DNA of 64,000 nucleotides from Clonostachys chloroleuca. Lineage: Eukaryota; Ascomycota; Sordariomycetes; Hypocreales; Bionectriaceae. The notes beneath the pieces are model-generated. The model did no database searches. It saw only the letters and a program-made list of their open reading frames with translations, and was not told the origin of the DNA. The position numbers and the translations under genes were made by a program. Position 1 is the first letter of the stretch. Each line of letters begins with the position of its first letter. The stretch covers positions 1,550,001 to 1,614,000 of the forward strand of contig JBANAY010000004.1 of NCBI GenBank assembly GCA_037952775.1, given 5' to 3'. Positions 45,883 through 57,787 of the stretch are shown piece after piece.

Positions 45883-48707
45883 TTAGCCCATCTTGTTGAA
45901 ACGCTCTCTCGCCTTTTCTTGAACCATGGCGCGGTAGTCCGCAGGGTCGTTCTTCGTCTTCCGCTCCGCCAGCTGGGCCGCGTCGCCGAGGTTGCTCCCC
46001 TCGGCGCCAAGGCCTACGCCCTCTTGATAGGCATTCATCGCAATCACTTCGGTGCGGCCTTCGCCGTTGGCACCCAGTCCAGCCCCTGAAGTCCAGCCCA
46101 TCTTGGCCAGCATGCCAGCTCCCTTGGACTGCGCGGGTTTGGGAGCCTTCTGCTGATTAGTCGGGGTTGGCATGGGCTCCGGAGGGCCGTTGCCGCCAGC
46201 TTCACCCTGCTCGCGTGACACGCCGGACTGGCTGTACGCCTCTCGTCGCTCTTTGGCACGGTCACGATACTGAGGAGCAGAAGCTGCCTCCGAAGATTTC
46301 TGCTTCGCAGCCTTTTGCGCCTTCGCCATCAACGCATGCGCTTTCTCGACCATAGCGGGGTCATTCATGGCCGCTTTGTGGTTGTCGGTCTTTTCGTGCA
46401 AATCGACGTGCTTGATTTGGGTCCATTTACGCCCACATAAGTAGCACATGAGCCTGTCTCGATCAATGAAGGAAACCTCGTCCTTCTCAGGAGTTGCTTT
46501 ATTATCAGTTGCAGATGATGAGTTGTCGCGCTTTTCGGGGCTGTTACGCTCCTCTGGGGGTTGAGGCGCAGCAAGAGAACCCGAGAGAGATAAATTGAAC
46601 CTGATAGGAGGTTCTCGACCCGGCTTGGTAGACTTTTTCAAGGGCAATGCCTTGATGGGTGTCTGGTTGACAGAACTGACGGTGGTAAAACTTTCAGGCG
46701 ATGAATCATTTCCGTACAGCTCATCTTGCCTGCGTTGCCACATTTCCACGTGCCCAAGAAACGAAGGTTTCTTCGATGGTGTGACGACAATCCCTTCGGG
46801 CTTGCGCTTCTTCGCGTGATTAGCGTCATTGGCACCACTAGTTGCATTCTTAGCCTCAGTGGCACTCTTGTCTGCGGTCTGGGCAGCAGACTTATCCTCC
46901 GGCGGCTCTTGTGTAACAATGAACTGGCTGGGGTAAAGGCGAAGATCCCGGTATCGAACTCGAATTGCTGGGTTCATGAGAGGATTGAACGATTCCTTCT
47001 CTATCTCAGGCTTGGATCTGCGATCTTCCGGAGAGAAGACCCCCATGTGGGTGTGGGATACCGTGGCAGGGTTGGCCGCGACTGAGAAGGACTTGAGCAT
47101 GCGAAACTTGGTCAAGGCCGCATTCGCATCCTCGACTGTCCAGAACTCCACAAAGCCATATCTGGCTGATTTGTTTGATGCGGTGGTTCTCATCAAAAAG
47201 ACCCGATGAAGAGATCCAGGTCGGGCACCATACCCAGCAGCATTCTCTGTTGGCGCTGTCGACTTAAGCTTAGGTGCGTCTTTACTCGTGTCCTTGACGG
47301 GTGCGGGCGCTTCCAACTCAAGACGCTTCATGTCACCGGCCAGCATGGTCTCAGTTACGTTCGGCAAGATTGGGTAGACCACCAGAATGTGCGAGGGCTG
47401 GTCGCCAGCATCAGTGGCGCCGGTAAGCGTAGCCAACCACTCCGACTCATCTGCACCTCGATGTTAGGAAAAGAAACTTATCATTCACCAAGAGGAGATA
47501 ACATACCGACAGGACGCGCACCACATCCCCTGCAGAAGCTCCTTGTTGAGTAATTGGAAATATTACACTAAAAGAAGTCAGTCAGAAAGATCCTCTTTAG
47601 TGTGTTGAGCACCAGAGACGTACAGATGCGCAACTCCAGTTGTCAGTGTTTTTGCGTTGATCATCTGGCTCATCCCGAGTTCGAGCATATTGGAAGTATG
47701 CCTCAAATCTACCGTTCGGGGCGCCATCAATAGAACGTGGTAACTGCATAGGCAGATATGGGAAGTATTGCTTCACAAGTGCAGTCGCCTCATCGACAGA
47801 AGCAAATTGCACAAAAGCAAGGCGGCCCCCTAAAACGCAAAAGTTAGTTGGGAAGTACGGGGACTCGGCCACGAAATCTCGTCACAAACCTCTCACAGAC
47901 CTAATTCGCACGTCGACGTTGTTGAAGTTGGCAACGGCAGAGTTATTGAGAATGCAATCGTGAAGCTGTGGAGAGACATGTCAGCGACCGGGTTGGGAAT
48001 AAGGAAAAAAAGCATATCAATATTGCATCAACTTACCACCTCGGTGAGGATATTGGCAGGGAGATCCTCGACAATTACGGTATCAGAGGGTTGGCCAGGG
48101 TCGAGGCCCGGGCTATGGGACCTGCTTCGGCTGGCGGACATCCATGGGGGAGTAGTAGTGAAGCTTTTTTCTTCGGAATCTCGTTGGCGTCGACCATCGC
48201 CTTCATATCTTCCTCTGCCGCGGCTTGGTTGATGATCTCGACGGCCATACTCGCCCGAAGGCTGGCCATCATCGTACATGTTGTTGTTGTACTCATCATT
48301 GCGGGCCGGCCGGCCTCGTGGCATGCTACGCGACGACCCCTGGTCACCATGGTGAGTCTCACCCTCATACCTGTATGGGCGGTCATAGACGCCTCTGCCG
48401 CGGGAGTTGCGATGCATGGTGTGCCTGGGAGGAGACCTGGATTCGTCTCGGCGATCGTTGGGGAAGTTAGCCTCGTTGATCAAAGATTATCCACGGGAAC
48501 CAGAGTTCCGCCTGCAGAATAGGAGTCTCAGTCCTCAGCAGACGAGGCACGCGTGTGTTTGGTCTTGTCTTTACCCTGTCGGGAATGGTGGTGGTTGTCA
48601 GATCGATCTTGGTAGGAATCGGTTGATTCGGGTTTCTCAGAAGGTCGATGTTGCGAGAAGTCAGGCCTCGCTCGGCTGGGGGGATCGTGGTGAGAAACGC
48701 TTCGCAT
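45883..48707 (-). CDS. RBM5/RBM10-like splicing factor with G-patch
   Basis: Nuclear RNA-binding protein of the RBM5/RBM6/RBM10 type, expected to act in early spliceosome assembly. Six exons on the minus strand: 48707-48575, 48446-48037, 47965-47890, 47829-47624, 47567-47507, 47450-45883, giving 817 aa. Order of domains: Arg/Ser-rich N-terminus with RSHSPG motifs (1-155); RRM1 (about 165-250; VIVEDLPANIL as RNP2, GRLAFVQFAS as RNP1); RanBP2-type zinc finger (about 268-295; WSCASCNISNY ... CRGCGARP), split by an intron; RRM2 (about 310-415; YGFVEFWTVEDA); C2H2-like finger (about 629; CYLCGRKW ... HEKTDNH); and G-patch (about 735-780; GMLAKMGWTSGAGLG). No OCRE domain is visible, unlike the animal proteins. 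The first-intron acceptor was chosen as the first AG after a GCTAAC branch site. It is divergent from the MoaE-like gene. Confidence 0.9.
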
Positions 48708-49292
48708 TTTGGCGGTACGTACCGTGCGTGCACTGCAGCACTTAGGCACGGCTCCAACAGGCGAATTCTGGTTGTCGAGGGCAATTGAATGCGTGCGCGC
48801 GAGGGACGGACGTGTCGAGCCAGGCTGAGGCAGTTGGCGACAGTTGGCGACAGTTAGCGGTCGTCGCAGGGCCGTCGGTTGCTTAGTCACCGCTTTCCTT
48901 TCTAGGGTGATAGCGCAAGCTCAGGCCTGCATCAGACAAGAGCATGTTGAGCAGCGCCTGCCCCATGCCTTTCTTTCCTTCGTTCTTTCCTTTGTGTTCA
49001 CTCTCATTTCCTTTGTCTTATACCTGAAGAATCAAAACCGCCAGAGACGGCTACATTTATCAATCTGTGCACCCTGCTAATACTGTGAATCAACCCAGCT
49101 ATTGATGCCCTAGATGTTTTTGCTGTGCAACGAGATGAACCACCCATACTGCGTAGATCGGGATTAGTCAAGCTCTAATGGGCTGGCTGCCCACCCATTC
49201 GAATCTAATCGACGGGCAGCCACACATTTATCAAGTCTTTCTTTATATATATGTAATAATCTAGCAGCGCAGTACTCTCCCCAGCTTTCCAC
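48708..49292. other. Divergent promoter region
   Basis: 585 bp shared by the splicing-factor and molybdopterin-synthase genes. Contains three copies of a CAGTTGGCGA-type decamer at 48831-48860 and a TATA element next to the right-hand gene. Confidence 0.6.
49244..49252 (+). promoter_or_regulatory. TATA box of the molybdopterin synthase gene
   Basis: TATATATAT lies 41 bp upstream of the ATG at 49293, implying a very short leader. Confidence 0.5.
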
Positions 49293-49865
49293 ATGGAGAG
49301 CGATCCTGCAGACTCGCTCGAAAGGTCGGCAGATGGCTGCTACGTAGCCCTCACCCACGACCTCCTCAACATGCAGCAGGTCACCGACCGAGTCCGCAGC
49401 CCAGCCGCTGGGGCCATCGTCCTCTTCGCAGGTGTGAACCTCCTCCCATTCTCCTGAAATCACCGGCTCAAGAATCCCATGCTTATTCTGGTCCCGGCTT
49501 CCCTCCTACATACAGGCACTACCAGGGACAACTTTGGTGGGAAACCCGTCAAGGAGCTGCAGTACTCGGCGTACAACCCCCGCGCGCTGCGCACCATGCT
49601 CTCCATCACCGAGGACATCCGGGAGAGGCACGGCCTGCAGGGCATCGCCATGGTCCACCGGCTGGGGACGGTGCCCATCGGCGAGGAGAGCATCCTCATC
49701 GCCGTGTCCGCCCCGCACCGGCAGGCCGCGTGGAGGGCGGCCGAGGAGGCGCTCGAGGAGTGCAAGACCAAGGTCGAGATCTGGAAGCGGGAGGAGTTTG
49801 AGGGGGAGGAGGGCGTGTGGAGGGCGAATCGGGACGGGGCCGCGGGGAGTAAAGTGAATTCATAA
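49293..49865 (+). CDS. Molybdopterin synthase catalytic (large) subunit, MoaE/MOCS2B
   Basis: Large subunit of molybdopterin synthase, which inserts two sulfurs from the thiocarboxylated small subunit into precursor Z (cyclic pyranopterin monophosphate) in cytosolic molybdenum-cofactor synthesis; the Aspergillus counterpart is cnxH. Two exons, 49293-49431 and 49516-49865, joined by an 84-nt intron, give 162 aa, normal for the family. Motifs: GAIVLFAGTTRDNF spanning the intron, LQYSAYNPRA, HRLGTVPIGEESILIAVSAPHR, and KTKVEIWKREEF containing the conserved active-site lysines. The C-terminus is complete. No other cofactor gene lies in the window, although fungal nitrate reductase and xanthine dehydrogenase would depend on it. 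Confidence 0.96.
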
Positions 49866-50089
49866 CCATTCTCTTCAATCATTCCTAATTCTTGCTGCTA
49901 CTTGTACCGCCAAGTAGTCTCCCCCCCATCGTGCTTACAAAGGAAAAACAAACAAAAAGAAAGAACCGTCCAACGTAAAAACACTCTAAACCTCATGACC
50001 ACGCTGCTGAAAACATGATGAACCCAACCCAGCTCTCTATCTATTCTACCCATCCATGCATAGATCTATCAACGACCTGCCGGTGAGCC

Positions 50090-50716
50090 TTATGCATCCA
50101 ACTCTATTGACTCTACTGAGTCTACCTGGCAGCTGCACACTTTCTCGTATACCGGGGGTGGCTCGCGCAGGTACTGAAAGGGGCACGGCGGCGGGTGTGC
50201 AGAAGTGCATCGCCCAAACATGGCTGGGGAACTCGTCAGTCTTTCGCGGCAACAACAAAGAAGGCTCATATGATCCTCCCGGCTCGATGGATGAGCCAGA
50301 ATTAACATACTAATATGCCCACAATAAGCATCCGTAAACGTGCAGTCGGTCCCAACACCGTGCACATCAACATCCTCCGTAAATGCGGTAGGATACACAA
50401 CGATTCCATATTCAGCATGCAGTATCCGCCAGAACTCCAGAGGTAGTCTGTAAAAAGACACACGTGAGCACACATCCCCGCCCCCCTCTGGTGTCAAGAA
50501 CTGGCCAGCGACTCACTTGTACTGGCCATGCTTCACGCAGGCGTGGACGAACAGGCAGACGGTCTCCAGGACCAGTCTCCCCTCGTGAATGGCAGCGTCC
50601 AGCTTCTCGTTATCGAGATCGTAGACTCTCTTCAGGCGCTCTTCTGAGTAGCGCATGGCGATTGACCAGCCTTTGGCGATCTTGTCGATGTCGCCCTCCA
50701 TGATGCAGTCTGCCAT
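50090..50716 (-). CDS. Hypothetical protein, uncertain model
   Basis: I do not recognise it. The model joins 50716-50517 to 50447-50090 by a 69-nt intron with good signals (GTGAGT, TTTTTACAG), giving 185 aa. The first part is helical and acidic (MEGDIDKIAKGWSIAMRYSEERLKRVYDLDNEKL), continuing across the intron into HGQYKLPLEFWRILHAEYGIVVY, which reads like real protein. The end is Cys/Pro-rich and doubtful: a strong donor-like GTATGT occurs within the second exon, so further introns may exist. The frame is open for 55 codons upstream of the chosen ATG without another ATG, so a 5' exon may also be missing. Confidence 0.35.
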
Positions 50717-51616
50717 GTCTGCGGGTCTGAGATGCTGGTGTGTATCTGGCGATTGGCTTTTCTCCGGCCTTCTACCTGCAGGCTGAGTGCTTGTGAACTC
50801 AATTAGAAGAGGAGAATCAGTCGATGCAATAGTCAACTCAATATCACGGTTATTGAACCTTAGGTGGCCGATGTTGTTCAAAGCGATTGCAGGAGGCGAA
50901 GTAGCAACGAACGAGGAAAGAAGAAGAACAGAGTTCCGTCACAGAAGGACACCTCGTCCCGATAATTAATACCTTGATGGCAAGACGCAGTCCTCAAGGC
51001 CCGTCAACTATGAATGTGGACAGCCGGGCTCAACCTATCCATCAGGGTCCTCACCGGAGGCATCTAGTCACTGCTCATCGGATCCACGAGCGTCGTGCCA
51101 TTAAAAGAGAAATCCCCCTCTCCTGCTGCCTTTTACACAAAATAAAATGGTCCCAAGCACGGGTCTCCCTTGCCCCGGAAAATTACCAACGGACATGTTG
51201 CGCGCGAATTGCGTTTCAAGGGCCATGAATGTGGTCATGAGGGCCTGGTATGTTGGGCCGATCGCGTGCTTGCTTACACACAGAGTTGCCCCTCCCCCTC
51301 AACTCACTCAATCCCGTCCCCTCCCTCCACCTCGCCCAGTCTGAACTCTCCCACCTTGTCAAGTCCAATTGCAGTCACAGAGTGAAACCAAAATATGAAA
51401 TAGGTGAAATAGGAAGGATATCATATATTATTAATGAGATGTCGTATGTCCATAGACCCTTCGCTAGAGTCTGTTGGTTGACTATATACATGGCAGCATA
51501 AATAGTGGTGGTATCTTTTGTAGAGCACTCATGCAATCCCCGAGCGTTACCCAACTCCAAATCCCATTCAAAGAAACTCCTGCCCCATCATGCCCAGTCA
51601 TATCGCTCGTGATAGT
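50717..51616. other. Intergenic, nothing recognised
   Basis: Possible 5' part of the hypothetical gene up to about 50900, then AT-richer DNA with no gene and the 3' flank of the ferric-reductase gene. Confidence 0.5.
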
Positions 51617-54214
51617 TTACAGAGCATAGTTCTCTGTGTGCAGGAAGATCTCTTCCAGCGCATCGTCGCCCCAGATGCCAGCCTGGAGCCGCGCCACCGT
51701 ATTGGCAACGCCGACTCTCATCGCCGGTGGGCCACATACAAACACTGCCGTCCTCCTGCCCAGGATGCCTCGCCCGTCAGTGCCACCCGTCGCCCACTCC
51801 TTGAGCATATAGGACAGATCCGGCCGGCCATACTCGACGCTCCAGCCACCATCAATCTCATGAGGCACGGGGAACGCGAACCGCATGAGGTTCTTCTGGA
51901 ATTCGGTTGGAGTCTCGGGGAATCCAAACTCAAAGCCGGATGGAGGCCCAAATGTTGATGTCGGTCTCGGCTTCTGTTCCTGTGGTGGCAGATCCGTCGT
52001 CCGCAGGTGAGCAAGCTCAGGAGCCCGGACAGGGAGGCTTCCTTTTCTGCTGTTCCGGATTGGATCCCGGAGGAAATTTGGGGGAGGCCGGCGCATAGTT
52101 GAAATGAGGGGGGTTCTCCTTCACGATGGGGGGAAGTGGAACTGCTGATCCTGAACCTCCTCGACGGAGTCCTCTATTGGTTTCTTATCCAAGGGGTATC
52201 CGTAAGCGTCAAATCTCTGCTGGTTATTATCCTCGATAGGAGAGATGAGTTTCCCTTGGTTCTGTTGCGGCTTGGGGGGAGCGGGAGCAATATGTGGTTG
52301 GAGATACTTTTGCTGGGGGAGAGCAGTGATGCGGTCCTGGTCTTCAGCACGCAGCTGCTGCTCCCTCTCAGGGTCACCCTGGGCCTCGGAGTGAATCATA
52401 GCTGAGTTGCGCTTGGAAGCAATTCCAGCAACAAACCCATCCAGCTTGTCGTGGAAAGCATGAGTCAGCGCCCTGTCGCCCGTAGGCCTAGCTAAGGGGT
52501 CTGTCTCGTGTCCAGGGCGCCTTCGGACTGCTGCTGTGACAAAGAACTTGCAAGTCACACTCTCTGGGGGTGCAGAGTCTCGGCAAATTCGAAGCTCTTC
52601 GCGGAACCAATCCATCGCTTCAAGTCTCTTCATCGCCCATACAACCACAACTTTACGGGTGATGGCTTTGCCATCTCGCATTCTTTTGATTAAATTCAAC
52701 AACTGAGACATCAAGGCGGTAATGCCACTGCCACCGGCAACCAGAATGCAAGTGTCAAAGGCTGATAGATCGCGGCGCATACCGCCATATGGCCCATCCA
52801 AAAATGCTCGGTACGTGTGGAACGGCCCCTTCTCGATGGCTGTATTCAGAACTTTGCGGGTGAAACCAGCATAAGGCTTGAATACAAGAACGCAGTCTCT
52901 GTATTGCTCCCCATACTCAGAAGGAAAGTCGTCACTGCAGAGCGAGGCGATGGTGAAAGGGTGGTTATCCAGGAATGAAATTCCCGGCATGCGCAGGTAG
53001 ACGTATTGGCCCGGCTTCCAACGCATTTGAGTGGGAATCGTTATCTTGATAGCATTCTCCGACATTAGGGTGATGGCGGCCTCATCGCCTACCATGAAGG
53101 CCAGCCTCCATGGCTTGAGCCAATTGAGCTTGAAATATCGCATCAGGTAGCAAACTACCCATATTCCGATAGAGGCATAGAGATAACCCCAAGACATCAG
53201 GAAGTTCTTGGTATGCCAGAACAAAACGCCAATATATAGCATGGCAACAGGAATGTGAAGAAGAACGAAAGCTTCATAAGCGATCCTTCTTATCCAGGGG
53301 AGGGATGCAACACAGAGCCAGATAAGCGGAACCAGGCAAGCAATACCTGTCCCATAGATAACTCCACTGCCACCAGGGAACAGCCTTTGGAACACTTTCA
53401 TGCCACCGTCATCCCAAACGGGTTGAACGTAGAAGGGGACTGTATGTACCAACGCGAGGAACAGGCTGATATATGCAAGCCATCGGTGAAATACATTGAG
53501 CCGCTCTGGCCCAATGCCAATCATAATTGTCATAATGTTCGCCTTCATGCTAGTTGCGATGATCCAGGGCGTCATGGCAACGGCAATCATGCCGGCTCTG
53601 ATAGCCAATGGTGGAGAGCCGAATTGGATGCTCTGCCAATATAAGGGGGACTTTAAAAAGCAATAGAGTGTAACGAAAACGGTGGCAATCAAGACGCAAG
53701 TGAGGACAGCCAGGGAGGAGAAGGTGATCCGTCGCTTTCCCCAGGTAAAATCTGGAATTGGGCGATAGAAAACCCATCGAAACAGCGCCAAGACATCGTT
53801 GACAATAGTCACGGAGGACATATTCTCTTTGGGTCGGAATCCCTTCTCTTCGCCGTTCTCACCTTCTGGAAAGAATTGTTGGGCCTGTCCAGTCCGCATA
53901 GCGGCCATAACATAGGCGGCATCAACATTGTAGAGATTTTTGTAGTATTCTTCGAGCTGCTGTTTGTACATGGCCTGGCGAATCTTATCCTGCCAGAAAT
54001 GCCACAGACGCACCACAAAAACGGATAGCATGAGTGCGATAGCAAAGTATGTCCATCCCAGAGCATACTTGCCGGATTTCTCCCAGGGGTCAACATAGTG
54101 AGCCTGCACAAGGCCGGCAGGGCTTTGAGCCGTTAGGGGGATATCAATTCGCTTGACCAGCCCGGTGACTTTCTTCGTAGCCTCGGAGGCGAATTGGCGC
54201 AGGTGAGATGCCAT
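51617..54214 (-). CDS. Ferric-reductase-type flavocytochrome
   Basis: Plasma-membrane metalloreductase of the FRE/NOX superfamily, carrying electrons from NADPH via FAD and two hemes to extracellular ferric chelates. Modelled as two exons on the minus strand, 54214-52125 and 52049-51617, 840 aa; the start is MASHLRQFASEA. Membrane region about residues 50-410. Heme-ligand His pairs are each 14 apart: HRWLAYISLFLALVH and HIPVAMLYIGVLFWH. Then an FAD-binding motif (HPFTIAS), a nucleotide motif (VAGGSGITALMSQL) and a C-terminal VFVCGPPAMRVG NADPH motif ending FLHTENYAL. A Gln/Pro-rich insert of about 150 residues splits the NADPH domain. Within it the frame meets a TGA at 52122-52124; a 75-nt GTGAAG...ACAG intron containing that stop restores the frame. 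Without that intron the protein would lose its NADPH end. No multicopper oxidase or permease neighbour is seen. Confidence 0.88.
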
Positions 54215-57200
54215 CGCGGCTGTACTGTTCGGTAGACCAGAACGAGGTGACGATGATGAGTATGGCTCTAACACCAGGCTCTTTTGATGTTTACATGAGT
54301 TAACTAGCGGCCAACGGCCGTGTCTTAAAGTAGGAACAAAACAAACAGTTTTGATATCGCAGGATCGGGGTGCTAGGCAAGCTCGTGCAGATCGGCCAAA
54401 GTGGAGAATTCGGAACGAATTTGATGAGATGAGATGAGACGAGACTACCCCTTGACTCAATGCTCTGGTAATATACTGAAAGCAAGTCTCTATGCGCGTC
54501 GAAGCAAAGAAATGGTCTCGGCTGTTTATGGTGTGTGCTGATCCAGGTACGTCTAATTGATAAGAAACCACGGAGGTACGGAAATCTGGGCAATGATAAC
54601 GAGGGTGGCAAAGGAGGTCGAGTGTCAAGGGCCTAGTGCAAGAACCATCAATGACACTTTGCAGATCTCCTTTGATTCGGGAATAGTCACAGCCTCGCCG
54701 GCCGTGTAAGAGGTCGTTTGATGGGGAAGAGGAAGAGGTCTCTTGAGCTGCGGCCCAAGTGGCGGTCCAGGCAATAAAGAAGCAACTACGATGAGGGGGT
54801 AGGCTGAAGATCAGCAGAGCAGCTACCAGCAGCTATGTATGTGGCGCCCTGGAGGATGTGACGAGCCAGGCCGGGGTTGGTCCTGATGTGTGCTGGGGTC
54901 ATCGAAGGTGCAGATGCCGGAACCAGGGTCCGAGTAGCACGGAAGAGGAGTGGGTGGAGAACCAAGGATGTGACAGTGAAGACGGTGAGGTGACATGCAG
55001 CTCAATTCGGATCGTGACTATCCAGACAGTCCATTCAAGCTCAATTCAGGTGGACCGCACGAGCATGGTTTATCGACGGTCAAAAAGAAGCGCGGCGCCT
55101 AAACCTTCAAGTGGACTGATAAATCCTTGCCCGACCCATCAGTATCTTGCGGTAAACTGACGATTTCGCGCCACGGTGAATTGGTGATATCGGGTCCGAA
55201 GAAATTAAGAACTAGAGGCATTATAGCCAGCTTTAAGTTCCTTCTCCCCAATTCCGCGCGAACAGGTAGCATCTTGGGGGCGAGGACCTCTTCATGCAGA
55301 AATGGCCACATCCACCTGCTGTCTCGTTTCGTCTAGTTGATTCAAGGTTGGCCACGATGGGCTAGAGTAAATGCAAGCCTATCTTGGCCGTAGGCTACTA
55401 TGTTAGTAGTAGACACCGAGGTGACGAGAAATTGGCGAAATGGTCAAGTGGACAGTCAAGACGATCAATCAGAGGTCCCAACACCATCCGTGGCCCTGCG
55501 GCATGGGTCGTCTAGTGCGTGCCTGCTGGTTGCTCGGCCGCCACTTGCCTACGGTGGGTGCAAGGTGTGGTGTGCAGTAGCAACATGCAGAACAAGGTTC
55601 GACCTCGGGGGAGGTGACGGAGGAGGTTGGGCTGGCCACTGAGGAGGCACGAACAGGATCCATGGCGAGAAAACGTCGATGGGCTCCCGGTGGTGGCGGT
55701 TGGTTGGTCGAATCAACGGGAGCGCATGCACCTATGAAGAGTGACGAGATGCAGCCGGTGGGAGATTGGGGCCGCTTCGTGGGAGCTGGCGGCAATTCGG
55801 ACGTGCTGATTGGCCACGGGCTGGAGTTGCGGGTCTATCCGTTGAAGCCCTGTGGGTAGCTCGCTGTAGCACTAGCCTAGCCCCCAAAGCCCCCGTCGCT
55901 AGCCACCTATCAGCGCCCAGACGCGGGTTGTGGCTCCAGGGCTCTTTAGCAGGTGAGCCCCTACTCCCGGCCGGCCTTAGCCAGGCACGCACTAGAGCCA
56001 ACAGTGAAAAGTGACTTGAGCACGAATTAGGATATACAGATTCGCTGGAGGGGTTCGGGTTTACCTCGAACTGTGAGACCACCTGCTTTGGCGTTGGTGA
56101 TGAGGGAATGGGTGCTGCAGGTTGATCTACAGACCTACCAATACCAGCCGCCTCACGCTTGCTTGCTGGTGAATGGGGATGCAGGCGACTCCATCCCCGC
56201 AAACATGCACTTGACAGAACTTGTGATTGAGCATGGCTGCTTCAGGCAAGATCAAATCTCGCCCTCACTATTGGCCAATGTCCACGCCTTGTTGGAAGCT
56301 CCAGCACATCCGCGCCTATTCACTGCAACGCCAGGAACGGCCCCCGTTCTCTTCTCTTTGCCACAAGATGATCCGATTTCCTGGAGGCGGTAGTGCCGAG
56401 CCCTACGCATATACCAGGAGTTAGCTGTTGCTTGCTTGCCGCGAGGATTATCCATTCCCCCTGCGGCGTTTAACCCCTCGACATTGGGCAATTTCCTTCA
56501 CCACAGTCCAGCACCGGCGCCTTGGTCCAGGTGTGGTACCTTGGTTGGTCGCCTGTGACAACGAGACAACAATACAAGACGCAACGTAACCCCCTCCAAG
56601 TCCCGAATCAGGCAGTACATCCGCAATGTCGACTACCGGTAGACGCAGCCATCAGCAGTGGTGGATCAATTCGCTCACATGGAGCATCCAGTTGAGATAG
56701 AAATCCGATGAACTCGCCGGTATGGTAAACCACAAAGCCGTACTACTTCAGTCAGCTTGCCTTCATCTTCCTCAGACCTACTCTGACGTGGCTGCGGATG
56801 TTTGCTTTTTGCTCAAGCTCACCTAAGTGCTCAATCCTTGCCGAGTCCAGTAAATACGAAACATCCCAGCCACCAACAAGAATATGCCATGTGCTGGAGA
56901 TGTCCTCTTTCCATCTACTAGTGGCCAGCGTGAGCGGGGTTGTGAGATGCACAAATGCGGCACGCCATGGCCAGCTTCCTGAACGGCAACAGCCATAAGC
57001 CCGGCTATAGGACAAATGTGAACTGTCCCCGGTCGCACCTTGAGTAAAGTACCTCACGTCTCGTAGATCGCCCGGCCGGATAGGCCCGGCAGTAGTGGGC
57101 TAGAGCCATCTACGTGCACTCATCACCAACAGACCGATGCAAGGTGGGTTACATATTACTTACTCAAAGCATCCTGCGACCCCCACCACTACAGGGCAAT

Positions 57201-57445
57201 TGGACAATGAATGCAAGCCTAAAGGCCAAGGCGATAGGAATGCTGATCAGTTCTGGATCAGGAGCGCACTTTGCCGTCTTCCGACACCAGATGTCTCGCA
57301 GCTCTGCCTTGAATGAGTCTGATTACTGGGCTCGAGAACAGCAATGATGAGCTCTATTCAGCCCAGCAATCCAGGCCGTCGATTCTGAAACGCCATAAAT
57401 CGCGGATCATTGGTAGAAGTCCTTATTCAGTCTCAAAATGAGCAC
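54215..57445. other. 3.2-kb gene-free region
   Basis: Starts with the ferric-reductase leader (frame open but without a convincing earlier start). Frames of 100-156 codons around 54858-56393 overlap in several frames and show no domain, so I leave them out. Confidence 0.5.
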
Positions 57446-57670
57446 CCAAGTGGGTGACATGAGAAATGAGACACTCAAACATTGAGCTGCTTATTGTCGA
57501 GTCTGCAACCGGTATTATCAGATTATTGAGTGTCAATAAATATATGCTTGAGGGATAATATGCAAATATTATAACTTTCTTTCGTTTTATACTACTGAAT
57601 TTCTTGATTTATCTTCGAAGGTAGGACCACTCTTACAATGGGTGTCTCATTTCTCCCGTCACCCACTTGG
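57446..57670. mobile_element. Short TIR element (MITE-like), 225 bp
   Basis: Two inverted arms of 29 nt, 57446-57474 and 57642-57670, match at 27 of 29 positions; the outer ends read CCAAGTGGGTGAC. The interior of about 170 bp is AT-rich and has no coding capacity. CAC directly flanks both ends (57443-57445 and 57671-57673), a possible 3-bp target-site duplication. This is the structure of a non-autonomous DNA transposon; the superfamily cannot be named from one copy. Confidence 0.75.
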
Positions 57671-57787
57671 CACCCTACCATTAGGCAGTACAAAAGCTTC
57701 ATCAATGTTAGTTTTAAGGAACTGTGTTGACAGCTCAGCAAGCACAGCCAGGCAGATACATATCAAAACAGGCTATAGCGCCACCAG

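Noticed and set aside
55732..56202. 156-codon minus-strand open frame in the gene-free region
   Set aside because: Arg/Pro/Ser-rich with several competing frames; no splice partner or domain.
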